From Microbotryum silenes-acaulis (Eukaryota > Basidiomycota > Microbotryomycetes > Microbotryales > Microbotryaceae), in assembly GCA_003665825.1 (NCBI GenBank), contig QPFY01000018.1:434001-498000 (forward strand): 64,000 bases of DNA. Reading direction: 5' to 3'. Below the pieces are notes generated by a model. That model saw only the letters and a list, made by a program, of their open reading frames with translations, was not told the origin of the DNA and made no database searches. Positions 12,599 through 23,835 of this stretch are shown in pieces (position 1 is the stretch's first letter; every line of letters starts with the position of its first letter). Position numbers and translations under genes: made by a program.

Positions 12599-13831
12599 TC
12601 CGTATGCGGCTGTACGACCGGCAGTGGTGTAACCGATCGTGTCGTACGGGTGACGGTGCGACCTAGTCACCGCTCACAGTGTGATCCGGTCAAGCTCGAA
12701 CAGAGATCGACCGAGGATGATCTCTGTAGCTGACTTGAGGGTGGAGATCTCTGGTGCAGAGACCACGATGGCGCGGTGGAGCGGATCAGAAAGTGGAGCG
12801 CAGGCTGAACCGACACGCGAGCGAGCGGCAGGTCCGTGCGAGTGAGCAGTCGGTGAGCGTCGCCTGCAGGCTCGGCACTGGCTCGGACCGACTTCAAGAA
12901 CTTTGGACTTGTAGCGGTGACGAGCAAAGCGGCTCAATCTTTCATAAGACTGAGCGGCTGTACTCCCAATTACAAGAGAACTCGTATTCGACTTGTTCGA
13001 TTTCGGAGCAGCCCAGTGCCACCGGCCGGACTCGCGACGATTCTTGCCGAGAAAGTCGAGAAGTACTACACCCGCGCAAGATTTGGATCATAGCCTTCCA
13101 GATAGATCGGAACGACAAATCACATTGTTGAGATCCTTCTGCGTCTAAGCTTGAGGATGTTCGCGTCCAATTGTCTTTCCGGTTCTGCACGAGTCCGGGC
13201 CGTCAGGGGTCACCGTGTGAGCCGAGAGACTTTATCCTTCTGTCTTTGAATAAGACTAGCTGGAATTTATGATTTTAAACTTTAAACCTTGTCCTCCAAG
13301 TCGGAGACTGTGTGCACCTCACACTGTACATTATGTCGTGTTTTTGCGCCCCTCCGCCCCACCATTTTAGACGCCGGCAAGAAACACTCCTAGGACCGGC
13401 CTGAACTCAAGCTACGCTCCGATATCACATGCTCCCTAAAATGTGCCTTTCAGCTCGGTCGGCCGTTTCGCCTCCTATGTTTTCGTTCGCACGGGGAGGG
13501 GGAACTTAACCGTTCTGGCTTTGAAGCTGGCGTGTTGGAAATGACGATAAGGTGCTGCTCGGCGTAACGCCTGAGGCTGTCCCAGCTTAGGAAGGTGATC
13601 AACTAACCATATTCTGAAACTTATGAGAGAAGATAGCAGAATAATTAGCCGAAATACCGCGTACGCGTGTGGCTGTCCCAGACGGGACAGGAGCCTGCAG
13701 CAACTTACCACGGATCCGTCTGACACCGGACGACGACCCCAGAGTCCGCGGGACGTTTTGACTAATAAAAACCGACGTCTTTCTCATATGTAGACATGAA
13801 TGAGACTGGGTCGGCCTGATCGATGAGCGCT
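12599..13831. other. non-coding or unassigned stretch upstream of UPF2
   Basis: About 1.2 kb with the UPF2 promoter at its left edge and then no convincing gene. ORFs are short and lack splice or codon support. Confidence 0.4.
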
Positions 13832-15225
13832 GAGCAGTGAGACACGCTTGCACAGCACGTGGCCCTCGCCGTCCTCGCCGCAAGATGTACAGGACCGTGG
13901 TGGCTTCGCGGACTTAAATCCTTTCGCCTCTCTCTCTCTTCTGCCAGCGACAGAGAACCTCGGGTCGTAAGATCTTCCGCCATTTCGTTCCGTTGTACCC
14001 AGTCTCAACGTGCTTTCCACAGATCATGGTCTACTTTCACAAGCGCCTCCTCGTCCTCGTTTGTGGCCTATCGCTCTTGACTACTTCGCTCGTCGCCAAG
14101 CACGTCAAGCCTCTTTCGTGTCTTCCCTTGACACCCAGTTATTATAATGACTGTCATAAAACCTGCCATGAACACGCGGTGAAAATCGATACAAAGGTAG
14201 GTCAAGGGCTGATGCAAGCGGTTCGATTTCGTACTAGTACTTGGCATATGACCGCGTGGGCTGATGAGCGTAACCCCCAACCTCCGTTTTAGTGCTCGGG
14301 TCTACATCCCATATCCGATCCATATGAGAGGTGGAAGTACTTCCAATGTCTTTGTGACGACTATACGGGATTCGATATTGAATTCTCGCAATGTGTAGAT
14401 TTCAGTAAGTTGAGCGGGCCAAGCTGCACGGCGCCGGATCACTCGCGCGGAGGTGAACCTTGAACCTTCGAAACTTTGTCTCCAGGCATTTATAAAACTG
14501 CGGTTTGCAAGAACCCGAACGACATATACCAACGGGAATTGGATTGGTGTAATATTTATTCATCAGGCAAAACCAGTAAGTTCATCCCCGCGTCAACGGT
14601 GCGGAGCACAGGTTTGTGGGCCAAGATCTAACGGGGTCAAGACTCTGCGCATAGAGCCGAAGTTGAAGTTTTGTCCGAGAAACAAGACCGTCAAAGGCAC
14701 CCTTTGATCTACCTTGTTCACTTGTTGCTAGGACTTTCGAAGATATTCATCGGGTTTTATAGTGACCCCATTAAAGATTCATTCGTCATTCCTCTCGCTG
14801 CCGTTCCACCTCCTCCTTCACGGCCACTTTCGTCTCCTCACCCTTCAATGCGTTCCGTCCCTTGGAATTTGGTTGCCCACCTAGCCGACTTCATGCATTT
14901 CCGCTTAATGTTGGGCCTGCTAGTCGATTTTCTGTCCCTTTGACGTGTGATCCGAGTCATCGGGGTTAAAGGTGTTAGTAGACCTTGCATTGCTATCAGG
15001 GGGTCGGAGATAGCTTAGTAGGCCAAAAGAGTTTTTCAATGAATTGAAGCGAACCACATTCAACTGCTGGTCCAACCGTTCTCTTTCTTTTCTCAATCAT
15101 TTCGGAAATTATTGTTAAATTCCTACAGTCGCGAAAAACGAGGAGAAGAACTAGAAGGAATGTGAGACACAAAACCGGCTCGTGAATAGGAGTATGGGAT
15201 CGCACGGGACTTGTTCCTGCTCACC
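13832..15225 (+). repeat. segmental duplication, copy A (inverted relative to copy B)
   Basis: A block of about 1.4 kb that matches 22611-23835 in the opposite orientation. The match starts near GCAGTGAGACACGC and covers promoter, gene and 3' flank. Copy A carries about 170 bp absent from B between roughly 14965 and 15145, after which similarity resumes (AATGTGAGACACAAA) to about 15225. Introns and 3' flank are almost identical between copies, but the coding exons for the mature peptide are not. Confidence 0.85.
14026..14707 (+). CDS. small secreted cysteine-rich protein, CFEM-like (family member A)
   Basis: Unrecognised at product level; a candidate effector or surface protein. Exons 14026-14196, 14293-14404, 14486-14575, 14655-14707 give 141 residues. 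Residues 1-24 form a classical signal peptide (MVYFHKR, a hydrophobic LLVLVCGLSLL core, then TTSLVA). The mature part has ten cysteines. Eight fit a CFEM-like order: C-x3-C in DCHKTC, one at CSGL, C-x-C in QCLC, then QCVDF, AVCK and DWC. There is no membrane segment after the signal peptide and no obvious GPI signal. Introns are 81-96 bp with canonical ends. Homologues in this window are at 23110-23632 (in the inverted duplication) and 53432-54181. CFEM membership is inferred from spacing only, and function is unknown. Confidence 0.8.
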
Positions 15226-16550
15226 CGCCAGGGGATGTTTGCGAGCAATCGATCACCGGACCAAACCGCTAGGTATATTCGATCGGACGTAGCCAAATTA
15301 AGCCCTGTCGCAAAGAGGAGGACTCTCTAGCTGCTAGCTGATCTCCCAGAAGGGTTACGAACCGTTACGGCCGAGCTTGGCATTCGATCACCCCTTTTCG
15401 TGATGCGCGCAACGAGTCGGGAGGCGAAGACCGAACGTGATGAAGGAGACGGCTCAACGGAACTCCTGCATTTGGAAGCTATCGAAGCTCGACTCTCAAG
15501 CTTGTCCGATGTGGTTCATCTCAACCCCTCTACCCTCAACGTCGCCGACATTCTCCGGGGTCTCGCCGTCCGCGAGCAGGGAAGGCTCCTGATCCCGGGG
15601 TGACAACGCCAAATGCCGCGAAGTGTGCCGCTTCGGGTTACTATCAAAGTAAGGATTAAGTCGGTCAATTGAGTGCATACTCTGGCTTTTGCTCTCGAGA
15701 CCTTTGAGTATGCACGCGGAACGCTGCGTAAGGCATGTGTCCTGCGTCGGACGCTGCCCCCTGACTCGGTCTCGAGTTTAGCACAGCCAGTGCCTGATCA
15801 AGCCCCAACAATGGTACCCGATGACGGATTGAAAGCGCATCTGTAAAGACTCGGAATTCGTTCAGCAGGCCTGTAGGACATGGACCGCAAGCAGGAGCTG
15901 ATCAATGGAGGTGAGCCCCTCATATCAACTCCTAGAGGCCGGCTCTGCGGTTTCCGAATCGGACCCCTCAGTAACGGCTAAAGGCTTACTAATACGGCGA
16001 CCCTTTCGATCGGAACAACAGAAGTCGCTTTTCTTCACGATTTGACGCCGACTTTTTTGTTTTTGTATTGACGGGATGCCTCTTTTGCAATACGAAATTG
16101 ACCAATTCGGTGAACTGTTGTGAATGGATCGCTGGTAACAGTCAATATGTAAAGTGTTATATGCTCATTCAGTCGCGCGTAAACCTCGCACACGGCGTGC
16201 GCTTTTCGCGGGCACAAACCCCTGGTGAACAAGTCGAGTTATCATAAACCCAAAACCCCTTGTTTTGCATCAATCTCTCCCGTCCAAAGGTTTTCGCCGA
16301 CCACCTCGTCGAGACCGAGTCAGGAAGTTGCAGAGTTCAACTTCAAAGCGGGACGCATGGCTTGTGCAGCGCTTCGCATGCTTCCTCGAAGGATTTGAGC
16401 AACAGCTGTAGCTGGTTTCACCGTCCTCATCCGAATACAGCATCTGAGTTGGTCTTTGGGATCGAGCCCAACGTGCCTTCATTTGGCCCGTTGGGCCCGT
16501 TGTGTAATAACCGGTAAGTAATCACGGCCTTACGCGCGCGTCTGGCGCGC
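15226..16550. other. unassigned stretch
   Basis: 1.3 kb without a supported gene. A 67-codon ORF at 15400-15603 has plausible composition but no start context, splice partners or relative that I can see. I treat it as unproven. Confidence 0.35.
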
Positions 16551-16790
16551 CCGCAGTTGACCGCGGTTGGTGGAACAGACGTCGCCCGTCCAGCCATTCG
16601 AAAGTAACCGCGGTTCAACTTCAGGCCTAGAAAGTGGAATGCAGAGGTGCACTTTTACCGCAGTTGCCAACCGCAGTAGCAAATGGCAACCGCGGTCGCA
16701 ACTGCACTAACCGCAGTTGTAGTAGATCAAGTGATTGCGGTTACGAACTTTTGTGACCGCGGTTGCAACCGCACATAACCGCGGTTGTAA
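16551..16790. repeat. cluster of AACCGCGGTT / AACCGCAGTT words
   Basis: About ten irregularly spaced copies of the 10-bp palindrome AACCGCGGTT or its variants AACCGCAGTT and ACCGCAGTTG lie in 240 bp, in both orientations. Spacing is not constant, so this is not a simple tandem satellite. Confidence 0.75.
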
Positions 16791-16800
16791 TAATGTAGTA

Positions 16801-17984
16801 GCCTATACTATCCCTTTCTTCGCTCTCCTTTGCATGTACAGTAAAGATATAGTAAAGTAGTACTGCCAAAGCCATTGCATTATATCAAGCATACGACTCG
16901 AACCAAGAGACGAACCTTGAGCCTGAGGCCTGATGAGGCACTCGGCCTCAACTCGTGAATCGCTAAGTCGAATCGGCTCGAAGACTCGGGCCCAGCAACG
17001 CCGACTCACCTTCCACCCTCGAATCTTGCCACTAAACCTGTCAATGACACACAAGACTGATGATGAGTGTCGGGCTATATTCAGTGGATCACCTTAGACT
17101 CAGTCTGGTAGCTAACTCACTCGACTGATCAAACTCGAAGAGTCGATCGGACGCACGCCTGCTGTTGCGCGACGGATCAGAATCAGCCCGTTCATAGTGT
17201 AGGAGCGAACTGGAGACTCTCCCTATAGTTCAACACCAGGTCCTGAAATATGCCTGTACACGTCTTAATCATCTTCTCGTCGAGCTTGGATAACCGACTG
17301 ACTGCTCACCTCGAAGCTCCCGTCCACAGCATCGAATCGGAGGCGAAGCAGTGGGCCTGTGGCACTGTTCTCGATGTTAATGCAAGCACATTGGCGTCAG
17401 CGAGCGGACGATAGAGCAAAGCTTGCTCACACTTCTCTCGAAGTCAAAGAATGGCCGTCTGCGGGCTTCCTGAACAGAGACAAGTGCATGTGACTCGGAG
17501 CGCCGAGCAAGGTTAGGTCCTAGTGCAGAACAATTGATCGATGTGTTTAGTACACGAAATCATGATACCAGATTGTGATGCTCCCCAGGTTATATCGCCG
17601 AGTCGGTGGAACAAGCTGCTGATCAGTGAGATCTGCGTCAGCGTGACCGGTGCGACGTACTATCGGGCGAGGCCGGGTCGGACACGTGACACCAAAAGCA
17701 CGGGCCATGTTGAGTGACCGGGTAGCATCGAGATTGTAAGTCATCTAAACTCAGTCACTGACTTGGTGCCGATCAAGTCAGTGAGTCGAATGCTGCAAGT
17801 TGGCGATGCCAAGGGCGCTTCAGTTGAGTCGGCGGTGACCATGATGTCGGCATGCGTGGAGCAGGAGGGAGAGAGGCGGCGCGCGCTTCGTGCGCGCTTC
17901 AAGCAGTGAAAGTCGATTTGAAATTGGAAATCTAATCGGCAAAAATCTGGTTAGTTTGCCTGACTTTTGCAAGCAGATTGGACG
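16801..17984. other. unassigned stretch
   Basis: 1.2 kb rich in short GAGTC/GACTC-like words. No ORF longer than about 85 codons and no recognisable gene or repeat. Confidence 0.35.
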
Positions 17985-18119
17985 TATGAGGAGCAGCGCA
18001 GTGAACGAACGAAGATGCCGAGTAAAAGGATTGGGAACTTTCATGATGTATTACACTAAACTATGAGGAGCAGCGCAGTGAGCAAACAAAGATGCCGAAT
18101 AGAAAAGGATTGGGAACGT
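17985..18119 (+). repeat. direct repeat, two copies of about 57 bp
   Basis: Copies at about 17985-18040 and 18062-18119 share TATGAGGAGCAGCGCAGTGA, then GATGCCGA and GGATTGGGAAC, with a few substitutions. An AG-dinucleotide run (GAGAGAGAGAG) follows at about 18126. Confidence 0.8.
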
Positions 18120-18557
18120 TAAGGAAAGAGAGAGAGAGAGAGCTGCGCCAGTCGCAGCTCGGATATTCTAAGTCTAAGTTCAAAGAGGTCCGAGCGCGCC
18201 CAAGTTCCCGTCCGCCAATCTCCGCATGCTGGAGTTGAGAGCGCTCCTGCAATCTAGTGTACACGATGACAGGACGAATAGGGACATCAGACCAGCGGAA
18301 TATATTTCGACTCACACTCTCTTTCTTCAGATGTGTGGTGACAACATGTATAGGCTAATAAATCATGTCCAACCGGACGAAAAGAGTGCAACTTTCCATA
18401 GCAAAGCCACGTCGACTTGGGCTGCTGACGGGCAAACATGCTGAACGGCGTTCATGAGAAAGGAACACGGCGTGGGATAGAAAGCTACATCTGAATACAT
18501 GTTGACACACAACACTTCGGTCAGAAGGTTGACGCTCATTCGGCTTTGAAGAAAGGA
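18120..18557. other. unassigned stretch
   Basis: About 440 bp with the AG run at its left end and the 3' flank of the minus-strand gene at its right end. No feature supported. Confidence 0.4.
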
Positions 18558-19873
18558 TCAGTCTGCTTTGCCGATGAAGGCCTTGCAGGCATCGATTTGA
18601 GCCGCCAGCTCCTACGCAAGGACCGATTGACCACAAGCATGCTGGTTAGTTTCCTGGTTGGGAAGAGATGAAGCTGTAACAGCGGAATAGGGGTGACTGA
18701 CGGGGAATAGTTCTTTCGCCGCCGCCTTGCGATTCTTCGCGGTGGGCGTTTGAGGGGGGTCAAAGGAGGCCGTAATGCCCTTCAACGTGGCGAAGTCCAA
18801 ACGCGAAAGCTCTTGCACGGCTAGATCGAGTACAGGCTCGATGTACGGTCAGTTCTCTTGAGGTGCCAATGTGATCCCGGCAACGATTTACTTACTGTAA
18901 TGTGTGACCGAACTGGCCGCCTCCTTGCCTCCCTTTCGCGCCGGGCGGCGAGTGACCCTCGACACGCTCATTGGCATTCTCGCAATGATCGGTTCACGAC
19001 GGGTTTGATGCTCGGACTGCGACACATTTTGCTTATTAGCGTCCCGCGGGAGCGAACGAGAACAGCGTGTCTTGAAGTGGAGCTTACATTGGACGCGATC
19101 ACAACGTGCTGCGCCGCCAAGATCGATTCGAGTCCCGCTTCCGAGTGGGAAGAAGGTGACCCTATTTCAGAACCAGTGTGGTTCGGAGATTCGCAATCGA
19201 CCACTTGAGACGTGGTGGCGTCCAACCCCATGATGATGCTTGGCGCGTTGTCGTGGTTGCGAGTCATGGTGCCATCACCTACGACCTCGAGGCTTTTGGC
19301 GCTCGCAGAATCACTCGCAGTGACGTTGTCGTTCGAGCCTTTGCGACGTTTGGTGGCGCGGGTGGAGGAAGTTTTCGCTACATTCGCAATTTTGGTTGCA
19401 AGAAGTTGCTTGACGACGAGCGAAGTAGGCGGCCACATCTGCAGAGCCGGGTACCTCGATTCGATGATATCAACAGCTAATTGGACCCTGTTATTGTTCT
19501 GCGAGCCGAACGCAATGCCGGCCTTAAAGATACTGGAGGTTGCGAGTTCGGCGATGGTAGTAGTTACGGCGGACCATGTGAGCGTGACGGCTCCGTTGCT
19601 GCGCTGCTCAATTTTGGCCATGGCCACGTGGGCCGCCTCGATCTTGACCTCACGCAGCGCCGTCGTATTGATGTTGACCTCGGGGTCGTCCTTGCCGTCG
19701 TCCAGCTTCATCAAGTGCAGGTGGTCCTTGATGGCTTCCTGTCGTACATACCCTTGCAGCTCGTTTTGGAGCTTGAGGCAGGTGGGGTCGGTGGAGAGGT
19801 GCTCGGCGTGGTTGTCGTTGTTTGAAAGCTGCGTCGTGTCGAGCACACGCTTGCGACGACTAGCTCCCGACAT
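18558..19873 (-). CDS. hypothetical protein, four exons
   Basis: Not recognised. Exons in transcript order 19873-19088, 19016-18909, 18836-18702, 18611-18558 join in frame to 360 residues. The first intron has a strong donor (GTAAGC), a CTAAT branch point and a CGCAG acceptor, and it removes an in-frame TGA. The second uses the weaker donor GTCACA. The protein is soluble-looking, with no signal peptide or membrane helix. The N-terminus is basic (SRRKRVL), followed by a stretch rich in alpha-helix formers and a basic patch TRATKRRKG near residue 175 that could be a nuclear signal. The C-terminus reads RKAAAKELFP then ELAAQIDACKAFIG. The ATG at 19873 is the first in the open frame. It lies among repeats, so it could be a transposon-associated or lineage-specific gene. 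The coding call is fairly firm; no function is offered. Confidence 0.65.
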
Positions 19874-20966
19874 CAATGACTTGATATCTGCAATTCAAAA
19901 GGTGGTTTCGACGAGGTTCAAAAAACGATTCAGTGAGTGTTGCAAGAGGTTTGTGAGGGGTTTGCGAGATGAGAGTCCACCGTAGCACTGGCCTAGCAGC
20001 AGAAGGTCTAAAGCGGTCCGTGCTAGCTCCGGCCGACACAGGTTCAATCTTGGGGACGAGCTAGTACACTTACCATGTTCTACCTTGACGCGATCGCGGT
20101 TTTCTAAATACTCATTCCTTCCTCTGATGTGTCATTCGTATATGGTCATATGGGTTGTCCCGTCCTTCATCTGATTATTGTTCCTATTATGGTACTTGGG
20201 ATTGAGCCTAGCGGCGTGTCATTCACTCCTTAGTCGCTCAATCTCCCTACTTTACTAGTCTCTAATCTCTCTCCTTATTAGCTTTACGCTTCACTTTCTA
20301 CCCTTCCGCGAGTCTGTCCCTTAGTCTCTGGCCACTCTGTTCTCGTCCCTGTTCATTGGACTGAGTCGTGGTCATCATCAGGTCAGCTCTTTGGAATCTT
20401 ACCTTACTCTGTTCTCGTCCCTGTTCATTGGACTGAGTCGTGGTCATCATCAGTTACCACTCGAGAACATTTCTGCGACATGATGCCCTCGTTTGCGGTC
20501 TCGAGCGCAGCAACTCGTGCTTGAAGAACGTCACGCAGGCAAGATCGCGCTCGGACTCGAGTTGCTGTAGTACCAAGGCTCGCTCGGCTTGCTCAGCACG
20601 ACCACGCCAGTCGATGGTCTCGGAGTTGCTGGACGACATTGGTGGAAGTGATTTGAGAATGCTGTTCACGCGTGACCTGACGCAGAGGTGCGAACGAGGC
20701 GGCGTGGCGAGTTGCGTGGCGGAGCGAGAGGAGAGGGGCGAATTCGGAAGCGAACGTCGAACGCCCCCTAGCTGGTGTGGCGGAGATTTAGTCGAGCCGC
20801 GACAACGCTGCCGAACTCGCCGCGCACCCCCACGCCGGAACATCACTGGGGGTGACGAGCGCCTTCAGCGGTGGCTACTGGGTGCTTTTCCGCCCCCTCT
20901 TTCTCTCCCTACGGTTGTGAGGCCATATCCCCACTTCCAAGGCGTCAGTCACACACTGGTTTTGTC
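19874..20966. other. unassigned stretch upstream of tnp2 fragment
   Basis: 1.1 kb containing the 48-bp direct repeat at 20334-20453 and CT-rich sequence. The overlapping opposite-strand ORFs at 20440-20997 are GC-driven and not supported. Confidence 0.4.
20334..20453 (+). repeat. perfect 48-bp direct repeat
   Basis: The segments 20334-20381 and 20406-20453 are identical (beginning ACTCTGTTCTCGTCCCTG, ending GGTCATCATCAG), separated by 24 bp. Confidence 0.9.
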
Positions 20967-22383
20967 ATGTCTCACAGCAGAGTCGAACCAGACCTAGTTG
21001 CGCAGTGGAGACAGCAGACCGAGCAACCACAAATCAACCGCATCCAGAAGAAGCTCGCAGACACACGTCCGTTGAGCGGTCTTGTCGAACTGCCCGAGCA
21101 TGACAAAGCACACTACAATGAATGGAGGTACTACGTCTGCTCAGCGTGCCGGTCTAAGTCTGGAGCCTGGCTTACAAGAAGAACCTGGGCAACGCATCTC
21201 AAAAAGGACGTTAAACAGCAACGGCCAGGCGGAGGCGCGAAAGAACTAGCCAAGTGCTGGAAGCGAAAGGGGGCTACACCAGGTCCGTCAACGACTTCAC
21301 TCATCTTGGCCAATCTCCATTCTGACCTTCGGGGACGTCTTTGGCCGGCAGCAGTCGGTCACGCGATCCCCATGGCGGTCGATGACGATAACGCCGATGA
21401 TATGAATCGAGAATGAGGCGGAGAGGCGGACGAAAACGGCGACGAAGACGATCTCCAAGGAAACCTCAATGAAGCCGCAGATGAAGAGGGAGAAGAGATG
21501 GTCGTAGACGAAGAGGAGATGCGCGGTCCGAAGGAGCTCGACGATCTGGAACTCGAATTGGGCTTGGAAGCGCAGGAGGAACATGATAGTGACAGAGATA
21601 CCAGCGATACGGACTCTCATGCGGGTGGAGCGCAAAGCGATGAGAACGCTCTGAGAGGCGCGAGAGAGGAAGAGGATGTCCAAGGGGAGGCAGAAGAGCC
21701 CGAGCCCACTGAAGATGAGATTGCCGCGCTTGAGGCTCATCTCGCCGAGCTTGGTGCCGAAGGTGATTCAAAGTCTTGCTGTGCTTCAAGTGGTCATATT
21801 TGACACGAACACGAGGGCTGATGCAGTACCCACCTCATACAGGACTTCAAATTCGAACGCTTCCGCCCCATGACCTTGCAAAGCTACAACTCTACATGTT
21901 CAAGCGGGACCATTCGCTTTCGAGGGACGCTTGGACTGACCTCCTCACATTGCTGCGCACCTACACCTTCCACAACGCCGACCTCAGCGACATGTCCGAG
22001 TACAAAATGGTCCGAACGATACGACATCTCACCGGCTTCAGAACTGTGGAGGTCGGGAAGTGCCCCAAAGGTTGCGTGTCCTATGGCGCCAAACGGCTCG
22101 AAGATCTTGAGGAGTGTCCAACGCCCGGGTGCCGCGAGAACCGTTTCACGCTGGGGAAGAATGGCGAGAAGATTGAACGGTCAACGCAGCGTTTTTATGA
22201 CCCCGCCCCTTTTGTTGAAGCGCTTCGTGCACACCCAGTAATCGGTCCTACCCTCGCCAATGCCAAGCCGAGCGACGACCTCGTCGACTTGCACAAGGCG
22301 TCAGGTGGCTCGGGCTCTTACCCGGTCGTGAGGCGATGGGTTGACGCGATCAGGGGCCTTCCCTGTGCGAGGACGACGACCCC
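20967..22383 (+). pseudogene. tnp2-type (EnSpm/CACTA-like) transposase, 3' truncated
   Basis: N-terminal part of a fungal tnp2-family transposase. From the ATG at 20967 it has a short Cys2-His-type finger (VCSACRSKSG then WATH), interrupted by an in-frame TGA at 21414. The frame continues through an Asp/Glu-rich tract (21498-21760). A probable intron (GTGATT at about 21763 to ACGAG at about 21815) joins it to the tnp2 core beginning GLMQYPPHTG. Diagnostic residues are KCPKGCVSYG and EECPTPGCRENRF, the cysteine pattern that tnp2 proteins carry before the catalytic domain. The reading stops making sense at 22384, where a copy of an unrelated terminal repeat starts, so the catalytic domain is missing. 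A premature stop plus truncation make it a relic. Confidence 0.75.
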
Positions 22384-22610
22384 GGGCCGATCGTTCTTGT
22401 TATCGTTGTTAACTCGAAATGTATTGTAAACGGTGTTTCGTTGTTTCAGAATCGGTTCGAATGAATGTGATCCTCTCCGCGAGAGAGAGAGAGCACTGAC
22501 TGAACTTTACAAAAAAGGGGAAACCGGCTAATATTGATGTACAATATTCGGTCCGGGCGGGTTTCGGTCAGATGAAGTGTTTGGTCATGTGCGTGCGAGG
22601 CCGCTCGGGC
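22384..22610 (+). repeat. solo copy of the 53-55 kb terminal repeat
   Basis: About 227 bp that matches 53094-53320 (same strand) and 54652-54890 (opposite strand). It runs from GGGCCGATCGTTCTTG to GTGCGTGCGAGGCCGCTCGG and contains the shared words GGGGAAACCG and CAATATTCGGTC. Its outer end (TGTAAGGCC...) is missing; it begins abruptly inside the tnp2 relic. Confidence 0.85.
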
Positions 22611-23835
22611 ATCACAGGTGAACTGAAACAGCTCCCGTGCACGGCCATATTCCTTTGAGCCGTTTGTGTCTCACATTTCTTGTACATAGTTATCCTCCGC
22701 GTGCTCACACGAGTCGGATCACACGTCAAAGGGACAGAAAATCGACTAGCAGGCCCAACATTAAGCGGAAATGCATGAAGTCGGCTAGGTGGGCAACCAA
22801 ATTCCAAGGGACGGAACGCATTGAAGGGTGAGGAGACGAAAGTGGCCGTGAAGGAGGAGGTGGAACGGCAGCGAGAGGAATGACGAATGAATCTTTAATG
22901 GGGTCACTATAAAACCCGATGAATATCTTCGAAAGTCCTAGCAACAAGTGAACAAGGTAGATCAAAGGGTGTACTGGACGGTCCTTTGCACACAGCGGTT
23001 GAAGTTCGTTCCGTCCGCGGCACACTGCGTAGAACCTTACTCCGTTAGATCTTGGCCACAAACCTGTGCTCCCCACCGTTGACGCGGGGATGAACTTACT
23101 GGTGTCGCCTCATGAATAATGTTTACACCATGATCCTTCCAGTCTCATTATTTCTTTCAGGTCCTTGCAAACTGGAGTTCGCTTAGTGCCTGGAGACAAA
23201 GTTTCGAAGGTTTACCTCCGCGCGAGTGATCCGGCGCGTGCAGCTTGGCCCGCTCAACTTACCGAAGTCTACACATTGCTGGAATTCGTCCATGAATCCC
23301 GAACGGTAGCCACAAAGACATTTGAAGAAATCTGACCTCTTATGATTTGGATGGTATTTGGGATTTAGACCTGCGCACTAAACGGAGGTTGGGGTTACGC
23401 TCGTCAGCCCATGCGGTCATATGCTAAGTAGCACGAAATGAACCGCTTGCCTCTGACCTACGTGAGTATTATTCTTCAGTGCGAAAGTATGGCAGTTTAC
23501 ATGGCAGGGATTAGCAAAGAAGGGTACCGCGGGATGAGTCGGAGGACGCTTGGCGGACTTGGCGACGAGCGAAGTAGTCAAGAGCGATAGGCCACAAACG
23601 AGGACGAGGAGGCGCTTGTGAAAGTAGACCATGATCTGTGGAAAGCACGTTGAGACTGGGTACAACGGAACGGAATGGCGGAAGACCTTACGACCCGAGG
23701 TTCTCTGTCGCTGGCAGAAGAGAGAGAGGCGAAAATATTTAGTCCGCGAAGCGAGCACGGCCAAGGACATGCGGTAGAGTTGCGGTAGCGAGGACGGCGA
23801 GGGCCACGTGCTGTGCAGGCGTGTCTCACTGCCCC
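22611..23835 (-). repeat. segmental duplication, copy B
   Basis: The inverted counterpart of 13832-15225. The 3' flank (22720-22990) is nearly identical to 14690-14960, as are the introns and the 130 bp upstream of the ATG. It is followed on its 3' side by the terminal-repeat copy at 22384-22610. Confidence 0.85.
23110..23632 (-). CDS. small secreted cysteine-rich protein, CFEM-like (family member B)
   Basis: Paralogue of the gene at 14026. Exons 23632-23462, 23377-23263, 23189-23110 give 121 residues. The signal peptide is identical to member A up to TTSLVAK. The mature part then diverges (SAKRPPTH in place of HVKPLS) but keeps the spacing C-x3-C (PCHVNC), CAGL, KCLC, QQCVDF, PVCK and SWC. 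A TGA immediately after KHYS replaces the SSGKT of member A, so the fourth exon is not translated; its remnant near 22985-23010 no longer matches in frame. It may be a functional shorter protein or a recent truncation, since all eight core cysteines are retained. Confidence 0.7.

Noticed and set aside
16551..16790. Possible telomeric or centromeric satellite
   Set aside because: Units are short, irregular and few; no head-to-tail array.
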